Below are positions 7,276 to 16,058 of a stretch of 64,000 nucleotides of DNA, piece by piece (within the stretch, counting starts at the first letter, position 1; each line of letters begins with the position of its first letter). Origin of the DNA: an uncultured Paracoccaceae bacterium (GTDB lineage Bacteria; Pseudomonadota; Alphaproteobacteria; Rhodobacterales; Rhodobacteraceae); contig CANMWG010000001.1 of the NCBI GenBank assembly GCA_947501555.1, forward strand, positions 1,860,001-1,924,000, read 5' to 3'. The translations under genes and the position numbers were made by a program. The notes under the pieces were generated by a model, which saw only the letters and a program-made list of their open reading frames with translations, was not told where the DNA came from and searched no databases.

Positions 7276-8496
7276 TCAATTGCTCAACACAGTGCACCTG
7301 CGGAACCCGTTGACAATTTCGCAGGCTCCGCCAGTGCTCCGCACAGTAGGCGACGCAACATCAGATTGGACAACTTGGCTTTCTGGGGCACCCATCAGTG
7401 GCGTGCGTGGCAGGCGTTGCGCCAAAGCCAAAACCTCTGGTGCAACATCAATCTGACCAGCCATATAGTCGCTCAGATCAGCTTGGGTTGTCCCCGCGGC
7501 GGAAATCGTGGCCAGCACATGGTATTCATGCGAAGACCATTCGCGGCCACTGTTGCTCAGGATAGCAGCAAAATAACGGGCTGCATTCTCATGCGACCCA
7601 TCATCTAAGACGTCAAGCAAGGCAACCGGTAGGGTATCAACCCTCGGATAATGGGTCTGCAGATCATCCCAAGAATCGATCTTTCCCATCCGAATATCCA
7701 ACAGAGCTTCTTGCCATGGCGGGTCAAATTGCGCACCGGCGTCAATCAACTGCATCGCACGAAATGCTGGCGAAGGCAGCGGCGGCTCGGACGACAAGGG
7801 CAAGGCGTCACGCGTCAGAACGCCCGCTGACAAGATCACCCGTGGATCAGGTGTTGGGACCTGCTCGTGCAAGGCCTCAACATCAAGGCTATTCAAAACG
7901 GTCAGCACGGCGGCGTCACTGGCATTGGTCAGAATCGATAGCTCCAACACCTCATCCACCGTCTGATCGCCAATCTTGGTCGTAAAGTGACGGTAATTCA
8001 CCGGCTCAGGCATTGTTTCATCGGGACTGTAAGACAAGCGTGGCTGCTCAATGACAGGCAGTCCGGCCAAAGTTGCGAAAACTCCATCATGGTACGCATT
8101 TTGGGTATCCGCGTCAGAGCTACGACCAAAACGGGCGGCCAACGATTCGCGCTTGGGCATGTGCGGTGCCACACTGATCCGCAGGGCGACGCGCTCATCT
8201 CCGCGCTCAAACGTGGTCAGGGTCGATCGTTTAATCCCACCTGTCAGAGTTTGGTACCGCGCCAGAATCGCTTGAGTCGTATCGGCCGTCCCGCTCTTGT
8301 CAAAGGCAACCTGCGTGATCACCTCGCCATCTGCGGCTTCATAGTCGCGGACAGTCCAACCATCGGGGACGACGACCGCGGATGCGGCAAGCCCTTGTGT
8401 CGCAACAAAGCTATCGAGCCCGGATTTAAAGACAAACAAAACACCAACTGCAAAAGCAGCCAAAACCAAACCGTAGAGAGGTAACAGTATACGCAT
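7276..8496 (-). CDS. Hypothetical protein with N-terminal membrane anchor
   Basis: A 406-residue protein I do not recognise. Residues 4-24 form one hydrophobic helix (LPLYGLVLAAFAVGVLFVF), followed by a soluble part of about 380 residues, most simply a periplasmic domain held by a signal anchor. The first soluble half has beta-type segments; the second half is helix-rich. Two cysteines lie close together near the C-terminus (CEIVNGFRRC) and could form a disulfide. The start has GGGGAG six bases upstream. It is a single gene with its own promoter region (8497-8605), ending against a palindromic repeat. Confidence 0.7.
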   Translation of the reverse strand: MRILLPLYGLVLAAFAVGVLFVFKSGLDSFVATQGLAASAVVVPDGWTVRDYEAADGEVITQVAFDKSGTADTTQAILARYQTLTGGIKRSTLTTFERGDERVALRISVAPHMPKRESLAARFGRSSDADTQNAYHDGVFATLAGLPVIEQPRLSYSPDETMPEPVNYRHFTTKIGDQTVDEVLELSILTNASDAAVLTVLNSLDVEALHEQVPTPDPRVILSAGVLTRDALPLSSEPPLPSPAFRAMQLIDAGAQFDPPWQEALLDIRMGKIDSWDDLQTHYPRVDTLPVALLDVLDDGSHENAARYFAAILSNSGREWSSHEYHVLATISAAGTTQADLSDYMAGQIDVAPEVLALAQRLPRTPLMGAPESQVVQSDVASPTVRSTGGACEIVNGFRRCTVLSN

Positions 8497-8605
8497 AACA
8501 CACTCCCCTTGCAGATGAGCTTGTGTCTAAGCACAAAACTTCGGATTTAGACTTTTCACAGATATACAACTTTATGGATCACCAAAACATTAACGTCAGG
8601 GCAGA

Positions 8606-9592
8606 TCACATCATTGCAGGTACAACCAAATCTGGCGGCCGGTGGCCGTCAGCAAAGGTTTTGATATTTACAATAACTTTTTCACCCATTTCGATCCGAC
8701 CTTCAAGGGTCGCAGAGCCCATATGTGGCAAAAGTATTGCATTAGGCAGCGCTTGCAGCCTTGGGTTGATCATGTGCCCGCGTTCAAACACATCAAGACC
8801 TGCCCCGGCAATTTCACCTGCGCGCAACATGCGGGTCAGGGCGTTTTCGTCGATAACTTCACCACGGGAGGTGTTCACAATAACAGCATCGGGCTTCATC
8901 AACTTCAACCTGCGGGCGTTCATCAAATGAAACGTCGACGGAGTATGCGGGCAATTGATCGACAACACATCGACTCGGGCCACCATCTGATCAAGGCTTT
9001 CCCAATATGTGGCGTCCATAGCTTCTTCAATTTCCGGACGCAGGCGTTTTCGGTTGTGATAATGAACCTGCATGCCAAAAGCCGCAGCGCGGCGGGCCAC
9101 AGCCTGCCCTATCCGGCCCATCCCCAGAATACCCAAACGGCGGCCCTTGATCCGGCCGCCCAACATCGCTGTCGGGGACCAGCCGGTCCACTCATCCGAT
9201 TGCGCAAGACGCAACCCTTCGGCCAAACGGCGTGTCACGCCAAGGATCAAAGCCATGACCATATCAGCCGTATCCTCGGTCACGACACCGGGGGTGTTGG
9301 ACACATGAATACCCCGCTGACGGGCGGTCGCGACATCGATATGATCAACACCAGCCCCAAAATTTGCGATCAATTTCAGGCGCTCATCGGCGCGGGCTAA
9401 AATCTTCGCATCAATCTGATCAGTAATTGTTGGAACAAGTACGTCAGCGCGCTCCATCGCGGCAGCCAGTTCATCTGGGGTCATGCGACTATCATCTTCG
9501 CGCAACTCAACGTCAAAAAGCTCTTTCATCCGGGTCTCGACGACTTCAGGCAACCGTCGCGTAACGACAACACTCAAGCGTTTACCTGGCAT
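8606..9592 (-). CDS. D-isomer-specific 2-hydroxyacid dehydrogenase (glyoxylate/hydroxypyruvate reductase type)
   Basis: A 328-residue NAD(P)-dependent dehydrogenase that reduces 2-keto acids such as glyoxylate or hydroxypyruvate. It has the Rossmann motif LGILGMGRIGQAVARRA, the substrate-binding ANFGAGVDHIDV, the catalytic Arg in NTSRGEVIDE, the catalytic Glu in GLDVFERGHMINPRL and the His in LLPHMGSATLEGR. The GMGRIG pattern and length fit the GyaR/GRHPR subgroup rather than phosphoglycerate dehydrogenase, as no ACT domain follows. It is a single gene with its own leader. Glyoxylate is also a product of the ethylmalonyl-CoA pathway encoded in the right part of the window, but a direct link is only inference. 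Confidence 0.87.
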   Translation of the reverse strand: MPGKRLSVVVTRRLPEVVETRMKELFDVELREDDSRMTPDELAAAMERADVLVPTITDQIDAKILARADERLKLIANFGAGVDHIDVATARQRGIHVSNTPGVVTEDTADMVMALILGVTRRLAEGLRLAQSDEWTGWSPTAMLGGRIKGRRLGILGMGRIGQAVARRAAAFGMQVHYHNRKRLRPEIEEAMDATYWESLDQMVARVDVLSINCPHTPSTFHLMNARRLKLMKPDAVIVNTSRGEVIDENALTRMLRAGEIAGAGLDVFERGHMINPRLQALPNAILLPHMGSATLEGRIEMGEKVIVNIKTFADGHRPPDLVVPAMM

Positions 9593-9697
9593 AGAAATCT
9601 CTCCCCCGGGTTTTCAAATCACCCCTATCGTGTCAAGTTGCGCCAAAGGGACGCGTAGCACAAGAACTGCGCGCCAAATTCGAGTGGTTAAAGGCAA

Positions 9698-10231
9698 ATG
9701 ATGGGTGCATTCATGCAGGGGCTCCGCATGGCTATGATCGTGTTTTGCACGGGTCTGGCTTTAGCAGGCATGGGGCATGCGCAACAAACATCCACAGCGC
9801 CCACCCTCGGACCCGAGACAAATCTGCCACTGCCGCGTTTCGTTTCATTAAAGGCCGCTGAATCCAATGTCCGACGCGGGCCTTCACTTTCACACCGGAT
9901 CGACTGGGTTTTCAAACGACGCAACATGCCGTTGCAGGTCGTGGCCGAATACGGCCATTGGCGCAGAGTAATCGACCGGGATGGGCAAGGCGGTTGGGTG
10001 CACTATACAATGCTTTCCGGCGCAAGAACTGTGGTGATCGAAGGCGAAGCAACCCCACTGCGGGCGCAGCCCGATCCAACGGCAATGGAAAACGCCATGC
10101 TCGAGCCGGGTGTTGTTGCGCGCTTGGGCGACTGCAATCCTGATTGGTGCCAGTTAAATGCCGGCGGTTATCGGGGTTGGGTCCGCAAAGCGCAGCTCTG
10201 GGGCGTGGCACCTGCGGAAATCAGAGACTGA
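9698..10231 (+). CDS. Exported SH3-domain protein (bacterial SH3 type)
   Basis: A 177-residue protein with a signal peptide (hydrophobic residues 11-24, cleavage probably after GMGHAQ). Two SH3-like repeats follow: KAAESNVRRGPSLSHRIDWVF and RRVIDRDGQGGWVHYTML, then a second, weaker copy with PLRAQPDPTAMENAML and GYRGWVRKAQLWG. The N.R.GPS and GW(V) motifs are typical of bacterial SH3 domains that bind the cell wall or other proteins in the periplasm. No enzyme domain is attached. The gene lies 12 bp upstream of another small gene and is divergent from the dehydrogenase; an envelope role is inferred. The second in-frame Met may be the real start. Confidence 0.8.
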   Translation: MMGAFMQGLRMAMIVFCTGLALAGMGHAQQTSTAPTLGPETNLPLPRFVSLKAAESNVRRGPSLSHRIDWVFKRRNMPLQVVAEYGHWRRVIDRDGQGGWVHYTMLSGARTVVIEGEATPLRAQPDPTAMENAMLEPGVVARLGDCNPDWCQLNAGGYRGWVRKAQLWGVAPAEIRD

Positions 10232-10243
10232 GTTAACCCGCAA

Positions 10244-10744
10244 ATGTCGCAACCAATTGCAACTTTTCGATACAATCCCGGGATGGTGTTCAGCGTTGCG
10301 GGATTGATTAGCTTAACCGGCCTGACCGCCGGCTTAATCTATATTGCAGCGACCAATACAAATCAGGACAATGCGCTTGGTACGCTACTATCCGTTCAAA
10401 GCACCACAATCGTGCTTTGGCTTACAAGTCTCCTTTTTGCCGTAATGATCCCATTTGCCATTGCTATGATCGTGCAAAGTACAAAAAAGCCGCGCCAGGT
10501 TGTCCTGACTGAAACCCACATTATCGCCCCACCTCACACATTTAACAAAGTCACCAAGGAAATAGCATTTAGCGATATAGAGACGTTGAGTATTCTTAAC
10601 TTGAGAGGACGTCGGATACTCAGCCTCCAGCACGCCGATGGGGGGCTGATCATTCAAGACACATGTGTGCGGCCATATGCTGAATTCCAAAGACTGGTGG
10701 ACACAATCGAAAAACGCTTAGCCGCCGTGCGCGCTGATCTCTAA
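10244..10744 (+). CDS. Small membrane protein with PH-like cytosolic domain, unknown function
   Basis: A 166-residue protein with two predicted membrane helices (about residues 14-36 and 52-77) and a C-terminal soluble part of about 85 residues. That part alternates short strands (QVVLTETHIIA, KEIAFSDIETLSIL, RRILSLQHADGGLII) and ends in a helix; this is the layout of bacterial PH-like domains (YdbT/YcxB style), an inference from pattern only. It follows the SH3 gene by 12 bp and is probably co-transcribed. It has no known motif and no assigned function. Confidence 0.65.
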   Translation: MSQPIATFRYNPGMVFSVAGLISLTGLTAGLIYIAATNTNQDNALGTLLSVQSTTIVLWLTSLLFAVMIPFAIAMIVQSTKKPRQVVLTETHIIAPPHTFNKVTKEIAFSDIETLSILNLRGRRILSLQHADGGLIIQDTCVRPYAEFQRLVDTIEKRLAAVRADL

Positions 10745-10777
10745 ACCAGCAAGCGGCGACACGCGCCACCGCCTGCA

Positions 10778-10808
10778 TGTACGTACACTATCTGTACGCA
10801 TTCTGTAC
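10778..10808. promoter_or_regulatory. Phased GTAC repeats between convergent genes
   Basis: TGTACGTACA (a perfect 10-bp palindrome at 10778-10787) is followed by further GTAC half-sites at 10794 and 10805, giving GTAC-N7-GTAC-N7-GTAC with an 11-bp period. The spacing copies the alphaproteobacterial LexA box (GTTC-N7-GTTC), but the half-site differs. It lies between two 3' ends, where an operator is not expected. The function is unknown. Confidence 0.3.
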
Positions 10809-10816
10809 CCGTAATT

Positions 10817-12844
10817 TCAGGCGGCTTTGTCCAAACCACGTCCCTTCAACAAGGCCTCTACCCCCGGCAAGCGCCCCCGGAAAGCCTTGTACAATTCAGC
10901 CGCATCGACCGATCCACCCGAGGACAGAACCGTGTCTTCCAATAGCTTTGCCGTTGCCTTGTCAAACGGATTACCCGCCTCCTCAAAAGCTGCAAACGCA
11001 TCCGCATCCATGACCTCGGACCACATATAGCTGTAGTAGCCGCTGGAATATCCGTCGCCCGCAAACACATGGGCAAAGTGCGGGGTGGCGTGGCGCATCC
11101 GAATGGCACGGGGCATCCCGATTTCTTCAAGGATTTCAGCCTGTTTCTGCATCGGATCAGCCGGGGTCGGCCCATCATGAAAGCCCAGGTCGACAAGGGC
11201 CGAGGCCACATATTCCACCGTCGCAAAGCCCATATCATAGGTCGCCGCACCCAACATGCGCTGTAGCAAATCATCGGGCATCGGCTGGCCCGTTTCCGCA
11301 TGGGTGGCGAATTCGGCCAACACCTCTGGCACCTCCAACCAATGCTCATACAACTGGCTCGGCAGCTCCACAAAATCGCGGGCGACGGACGTGCCGCTAA
11401 TACTTTCGTAAGTCACATCTGACAGCATCTGATGCAACGCGTGACCAAATTCGTGGAACAAGGTGCGGGCGTCATCGTAAGATAACAGTGCTGGTTCTCC
11501 GGCGGAGGGTTTTGCAAAGTTACAAACATTCACAACATGCGGGCGCACATCGCCTGTCAACCGCTGTTGCGACCGCATGGCAGAACACCAAGCACCCGAT
11601 CGCTTCGACCCACGGGCGAAATAATCCCCCATGAAAACAGCGACATGTTCGCCATCGCGTGTCACGTCCCATAACCGGACATCCGGGTGATAGGTCGGAC
11701 CTTCGATCTCTTTGAACGATAAGCCAAACAAACGGTTCGCACAGGCAAACGACGCCTCAATCATCCGCTCCAATTGCAGATAGGGCTTCAACTCTGCCTC
11801 ATCGAGATCATGCAATTCCTTGCGGCGCTTTTCCGAATAAAACCGCCAATCCCAAGGCTCCAACGGGCCATCAAACCCATCCGCATGCAACATGCGTTCC
11901 AACACTGCCGCGTCCGCCTCTGCGGCCGCCTTCGCAGGCTTCCAAACCTTCATCAAAAGGTCCCGCACAGCGCCGGGCGTGCCGGCCATTTCGGTTTCCA
12001 GCTTGAAATCCGCAAAGGTCTCATACCCTAGCAAACCTGCCCGTTTCTCACGTAATTTCAAAGTTTCAGCAGCTATCCCGCGATTGTCCGTCTTGCCGCC
12101 ATTGGCGCCACGGGCACCCCAAGCCTCATAGGCTTTTTGGCGCAGATCACGCCGCTCAGAGAACTGCAAAAACGGAACAATCAAAGACCGCGACAAGGTT
12201 ACAACCGGCCCGCCTGCGTCCTTTTCCTCACCGGCCGCTTTCGCTGTGGCCACAACAAAATCAGGCAAGCCAATCATGTCATCCGGCGACAATTTCATAA
12301 ACCATTCACGCTCATCCGCGAGAAGGTTTTGCATAAAATCCGTTCCTAAAACTGACAGGCGGGATTTGACATCACGCAACTGAGTGGCCGCGTCGCCTTC
12401 CAACTGTGCACCCGACCGCACAAAGCCGCGGCGGGTCAGCATTAAGACACGGTGCTGCTCATCCGTTAGATCAAGATCATCCTTGGCAGCCCAGACCGCC
12501 TCAACCCGCGCAAACAGTGCTTTATTTTCGGAGACTTCCGAACTGTAAGCGCTCAACATCGGGGCAAAATCGCGCTGTAATTCCTCACGCTTTGGATTAC
12601 TGTCAGCACCCGCCAAATTGTAGAACGCGCCCAACACACGGCCCAATGTCTCATCCGCGCGCTCCAGCGCCTCGACCGTATTGGCAAAATCCGGCGCGTC
12701 AGGATTATCTGCAATCGCGACAATATTGGCGCGCGATTCCGTCAAAGCGGCCTCAACCGCTGGCATGAAATCATCATCGGATATCAGATCGAACGGCGGC
12801 AATCCAAAGGGCGTGTCCCAGTCGGCAAGCAATGGGTTTGTCAT
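10817..12844 (-). CDS. M3 family oligopeptidase (peptidyl-dipeptidase Dcp / oligopeptidase A-like)
   Basis: A 675-residue cytosolic zinc metallopeptidase of the thimet family that degrades short peptides. The zinc motif HEFGHALHQ is present; the third ligand Glu lies about 25 residues later in the SGTSVARDFVELPSQL segment. The C-terminal GDGYSSGYYSYMWSEVMDADAF contains the substrate-binding Tyr/His region when read with the preceding HFAHVFAG. Its length is normal for the family and it has no signal peptide. AAAGGAG is correctly spaced before the ATG. It follows an amino-acid ABC permease gene on the same strand with a 50-bp gap, so the pair may join peptide degradation with amino-acid uptake. 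Confidence 0.93.
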   Translation of the reverse strand: MTNPLLADWDTPFGLPPFDLISDDDFMPAVEAALTESRANIVAIADNPDAPDFANTVEALERADETLGRVLGAFYNLAGADSNPKREELQRDFAPMLSAYSSEVSENKALFARVEAVWAAKDDLDLTDEQHRVLMLTRRGFVRSGAQLEGDAATQLRDVKSRLSVLGTDFMQNLLADEREWFMKLSPDDMIGLPDFVVATAKAAGEEKDAGGPVVTLSRSLIVPFLQFSERRDLRQKAYEAWGARGANGGKTDNRGIAAETLKLREKRAGLLGYETFADFKLETEMAGTPGAVRDLLMKVWKPAKAAAEADAAVLERMLHADGFDGPLEPWDWRFYSEKRRKELHDLDEAELKPYLQLERMIEASFACANRLFGLSFKEIEGPTYHPDVRLWDVTRDGEHVAVFMGDYFARGSKRSGAWCSAMRSQQRLTGDVRPHVVNVCNFAKPSAGEPALLSYDDARTLFHEFGHALHQMLSDVTYESISGTSVARDFVELPSQLYEHWLEVPEVLAEFATHAETGQPMPDDLLQRMLGAATYDMGFATVEYVASALVDLGFHDGPTPADPMQKQAEILEEIGMPRAIRMRHATPHFAHVFAGDGYSSGYYSYMWSEVMDADAFAAFEEAGNPFDKATAKLLEDTVLSSGGSVDAAELYKAFRGRLPGVEALLKGRGLDKAA

Positions 12845-12894
12845 GGCAAATCTCCTTTGTGCTTAATCTAGTGCGCCAAGGCATGGGTTGCCAG

Positions 12895-13683
12895 CTATCG
12901 TTCACGCATCCGTTTTTCAAAGCGGCGCAACGCCAGCGACAAAGTGATTGTGATCGTCAGATAGACCAACGCGACCACGTTATAGGTCTCAAAATACCGG
13001 AAATTTCCGGCGGCTGTGACCTTCCCCAGCTGCGTCACATCCGTCACGCCCAGCACGCTGACCAGTGACGAATCCTTCACCATCGCCACAAAATCATTGC
13101 CCAAAGGCGGCAGAATCGTGCGCAGAGCCTGCGGAAACACAATAAAGCGGAACCGCTGCCAGCGGGACAGGCCCAGCGCCTCGGCGGCTTCGATCTGGCC
13201 TTCGTCGACCGATTGCAGACCTGCGCGAAACACCTCGGCCAGAAACGATGAATAGGCCAATGTCAACGCGATCACCGCCCGCCACAACAGCGAAAAATCG
13301 CGGTTGCGAATGGGATCAAAGCCCAATTTTTCAAGGACGAAGTTCCATGCAGCCACCAACGCCGGGGCCAGCACGAAGGCGACATAAAGCAGTAAAACAA
13401 TGATCGGGATGCCGCGCATAATTTCAATGTAAAACCGCGACACCTGACGCAAAACCAACGATCGGGATAATCCCGCAAGGGCCAGCAACAGCCCCAGCAA
13501 ACAAGCCATCGCATAAGAGATCACCGTCACATAAATCGTGACCCAAATCCCGCGACGCAAAGTCGACAGAACACGGCTGTATTCTTCAACAGTGAAAACC
13601 TGCCAAAACAGATAAAGACCAATCGCCACAACAGCGACCAGCCACCAGGGAAAGTCTTTATCATTCGGAGATGTCGGGATCAC
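12895..13683 (-). CDS. Polar amino-acid ABC transporter permease (HisM/GlnP type)
   Basis: A 262-residue inner-membrane permease. It begins with a short cytosolic end and five or more hydrophobic helices. RGIPIIVLLLYVAFVLAP and SSFLAEVFRAGLQSVDEGQIEAAEALGLSRWQRF form the EAA loop that docks on an ATPase, followed by PLGNDFVAMVKDSSLVSVLGV. These mark the polar amino-acid (glutamine/arginine) uptake family. It is 42 bp downstream of the cognate binding-protein gene; a strong hairpin lies between them. No ATPase gene follows, so the complete transporter must use an ATPase encoded elsewhere. Confidence 0.9.
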   Translation of the reverse strand: MIPTSPNDKDFPWWLVAVVAIGLYLFWQVFTVEEYSRVLSTLRRGIWVTIYVTVISYAMACLLGLLLALAGLSRSLVLRQVSRFYIEIMRGIPIIVLLLYVAFVLAPALVAAWNFVLEKLGFDPIRNRDFSLLWRAVIALTLAYSSFLAEVFRAGLQSVDEGQIEAAEALGLSRWQRFRFIVFPQALRTILPPLGNDFVAMVKDSSLVSVLGVTDVTQLGKVTAAGNFRYFETYNVVALVYLTITITLSLALRRFEKRMRER

Positions 13684-13691
13684 GCGGCGCC

Positions 13692-13712
13692 GTCCCGGGC
13701 CTGACCCGGGAC
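13692..13712. repeat. Intercistronic hairpin GTCCCGGG-CCTGA-CCCGGGAC
   Basis: A perfect 8-bp stem with a five-base loop between the binding-protein stop and the permease start. It has no T-run. In ABC operons such hairpins protect the binding-protein mRNA and so raise its level over the permease. A similar element lies at 54842-54866, so this may be a dispersed palindromic repeat family. Confidence 0.6.
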
Positions 13713-13725
13713 CTCCACGTCAGGC

Positions 13726-14508
13726 TTACTCACCCAGCTTATATTCAAGAAACCACCGTGTATTCAGCGCATCAATCGTGCCATCGGCGGTCATATCTGC
13801 AATGGCCGCATTGATTGGCGCGACCAGATCTGAGCCCTTGGGGAAAATGAACCCAAAATCCTCAGTCCCCAATTTGTCGCCCACAATCTTCAGCCCACCA
13901 TCCGAGGCCTCAACATACCCATTGCCTGCGGTCCCATCCGTCAGCACCAGATCAACGTCGCCCGTGCGCAGCGCCTGAACGGTGGCGCCAAATGTCTCCA
14001 TCAGTTTGATGCGTGGATTAGCCTCGTCGCCATCCAGCACGTCATAGACACCAACATAGAACGGCGTGGTGCCGGGTTGGGCCGCCATCAGCAGATCCTC
14101 ATCAGCAGCAAAGCTGGCGGCATCGGCAAACCGATCTTCATCGCCCCGCACCATCATGACCATTTCTGACGTCATGTATTTGTCAGAGAAATCAACGACC
14201 TCCATGCGGTCTTCGCGGATCGTGATGCCTGTCATACCCAGATCAAACTGGCCTTCGGACACCGCAGGGATCATCGCATCCCAGCTGATATTCTCATAGA
14301 CCACCGTCGCGTTCAGCCGGTCCGCGATCTCGGCCATCGCATCATATTCCCAGCCAACCGCGTCGCCGTTGCCGTCAATAAACTGCAATGGCGGATAGGC
14401 GTTTTCAGTCACGACGACAATTTCGCGGCCACCCAAATCGGGCAAATGCCCGTCAGCCAGAGCCGTTGTGGCGCATAATGTCGCCGCCAAGAATGCTAGA
14501 GTTTTCAT
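13726..14508 (-). CDS. Amino-acid ABC transporter substrate-binding protein
   Basis: A 260-residue periplasmic solute-binding protein (SBP_bac_3 family). The signal peptide covers about 20 residues ([17 protein letters not shown]). The mature part starts [14 protein letters not shown]-like ([17 protein letters not shown]), followed by [13 protein letters not shown], the ligand Arg/Asp segment [18 protein letters not shown] and [18 protein letters not shown]. The annotated start is the third of three consecutive ATGs, chosen because GGGGAG is 6 bases upstream of it and would touch the first ATG. It is the first gene of a two-gene transporter unit. The ligand is probably a polar amino acid but cannot be fixed from sequence. 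Confidence 0.9.
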   Translation of the reverse strand: MKTLAFLAATLCATTALADGHLPDLGGREIVVVTENAYPPLQFIDGNGDAVGWEYDAMAEIADRLNATVVYENISWDAMIPAVSEGQFDLGMTGITIREDRMEVVDFSDKYMTSEMVMMVRGDEDRFADAASFAADEDLLMAAQPGTTPFYVGVYDVLDGDEANPRIKLMETFGATVQALRTGDVDLVLTDGTAGNGYVEASDGGLKIVGDKLGTEDFGFIFPKGSDLVAPINAAIADMTADGTIDALNTRWFLEYKLGE

Positions 14509-14550
14509 CATCATCTCCCCAAGTATGATCTTCAGCTGGCAGTATGGGCG

Positions 14551-15606
14551 TCACGCGTCCGCATGCAAGCCTTGGCCACCGCATGCGGCACAATCGGCAC
14601 GCGGTTTGATGGCGATGATGCGCGTTTGGGCATAAAGCGCGTCATAGATCAACAATCGCCCGCCCAAACCTTCCCCGGCACCTGTGATAAGCTTCACAGC
14701 CTCAACGGCCATCATTGCACCAACAACCCCGGGAAGCGGGCCAATGACGCCGGCCTCTGCACAACTGGGAACTAGTGCCGCGTCAGGGGCGGTAGGAAAA
14801 ACACACGCATAGCAGGGCGTGCCACGGTGCGGATCATAGAGGCTGATCTGCCCTTCCCATTGGGTCAGAGCAGCCGCAATCAAGGGCTTTCGCTTGTGGA
14901 TGGCCGTGCGATTGACCAAGTAACGTGTGTCGAAATTATCCGTGCCATCCAGTATCAGATCATAATCATCAAACAAGTCAGGCGCGATCTCGTCGGTCAG
15001 ACGGCGGTGATAGGGGTGCACTGTCACAAAGGGATTCTGCGCCGTCATCGCCTCGGCTGCGGAATGCACTTTGGGCATGTCGATGTTGCGGTCCAGATGG
15101 ATCACCTGCCTTTGCAGATTGGCATTTTCGACGACGTCATCGTCAATCACACCAATCGTGCCGACGCCCGCAGCGGCCAGATATTGCAGCGCAGGTGCGC
15201 CGAGGCCCCCTGCCCCGACGACCAAAACTTTGGCGTTACGCAGCGCCTTTTGGCCGGGGCCACCCACTTCGCGCAGGATGATATGGCGAGCGTATCGATC
15301 GAGCTCAGTCTCCGAAAAGCTACCCGATTTCAGCGATGGTGCTTCTTTCGCAGCGACCCGTGCATGCAATCCACTAAGGAATTTGCGGTACCCCCAGATC
15401 ATAAAACCAAAAGCGATGAACAGCCCCCACAAACGGGCATCACCGCCTGTGGCCATGCGCAACGGGTGCCCATCTGGTAAAACAATATGGATCGTAATCA
15501 CGCCAACCATCAGAATACCCATCATATTCCAACGCGCAGCTGCGGGTGTCTTCATCGCAATGCCGATGCCCCAGAGGGCGGCAGCCATGGCCGCTACCAT
15601 GATCAT
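14551..15606 (-). CDS. Membrane-anchored MoeB/ThiF/HesA-type adenylyltransferase
   Basis: A 351-residue E1-like enzyme fused to an N-terminal membrane part. Residues 1-75 contain three hydrophobic segments ([46 protein letters not shown]). The catalytic domain starts near residue 95 ([19 protein letters not shown]), with the ATP motif [31 protein letters not shown] and [13 protein letters not shown]. Zn pairs CYAC and CAAC and the [14 protein letters not shown] loop are present. Such enzymes activate the C-terminus of a ubiquitin-like sulfur carrier (MoaD or ThiS); no carrier gene is adjacent. The start overlaps dut by 4 bp, so coaBC-dut-this gene form one operon. The first hydrophobic part could alternatively be a misplaced start. 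Confidence 0.85.
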   Translation of the reverse strand: MIMVAAMAAALWGIGIAMKTPAAARWNMMGILMVGVITIHIVLPDGHPLRMATGGDARLWGLFIAFGFMIWGYRKFLSGLHARVAAKEAPSLKSGSFSETELDRYARHIILREVGGPGQKALRNAKVLVVGAGGLGAPALQYLAAAGVGTIGVIDDDVVENANLQRQVIHLDRNIDMPKVHSAAEAMTAQNPFVTVHPYHRRLTDEIAPDLFDDYDLILDGTDNFDTRYLVNRTAIHKRKPLIAAALTQWEGQISLYDPHRGTPCYACVFPTAPDAALVPSCAEAGVIGPLPGVVGAMMAVEAVKLITGAGEGLGGRLLIYDALYAQTRIIAIKPRADCAACGGQGLHADA

Positions 15607-16058
15607 AGGCCAGTTGACCCGAACCCACCTGATCCACGCTTTGTCGCGATCAGCAAAGGCACTTTGGAAAAGCTGGCCTGCACGACAGACGCCATGACCA
15701 TCTGCGCGACCCGCATCCCGTGTGTAACGGTGAAATACTCTTGCCCTAGATTAATCATGATCACACCAACCGATCCGCGATAATCACTGTCAATGGTGCC
15801 CGGAGAATTGACCAGCGTCACCCCGTGCTTCAGCGCAAGGCCGGACCGTGGCCTGATCTGCACCTCATAGCCCTCGGGAATAGCCATTCGCAAACCCGTA
15901 GGGATAAGGACGCGGCGCCCAGGTGGCAGCTCAACCGATTGTTTTTCGGGCAGGTTTGCACGCAGATCGGCACCGGCTGCGCCTGCGGTCTCATACTTGG
16001 GCAGGCCAAGGCTGGTGTCTGCCCCGTCGTCCCATTGCAACATGATTTCGACAGTCAC
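15603..16058 (-). CDS. dut: dUTP diphosphatase
   Basis: A 151-residue trimeric dUTPase that hydrolyses dUTP to dUMP and pyrophosphate, keeping uracil out of DNA and feeding dTMP synthesis. All five family motifs are present: [45 protein letters not shown] and the C-terminal Gly-rich [10 protein letters not shown]. The gene overlaps coaBC upstream and the MoeB-like gene downstream by 4 bp each. The pairing coaBC-dut is common in proteobacteria. Confidence 0.97.
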   Translation of the reverse strand: MTVEIMLQWDDGADTSLGLPKYETAGAAGADLRANLPEKQSVELPPGRRVLIPTGLRMAIPEGYEVQIRPRSGLALKHGVTLVNSPGTIDSDYRGSVGVIMINLGQEYFTVTHGMRVAQMVMASVVQASFSKVPLLIATKRGSGGFGSTGL

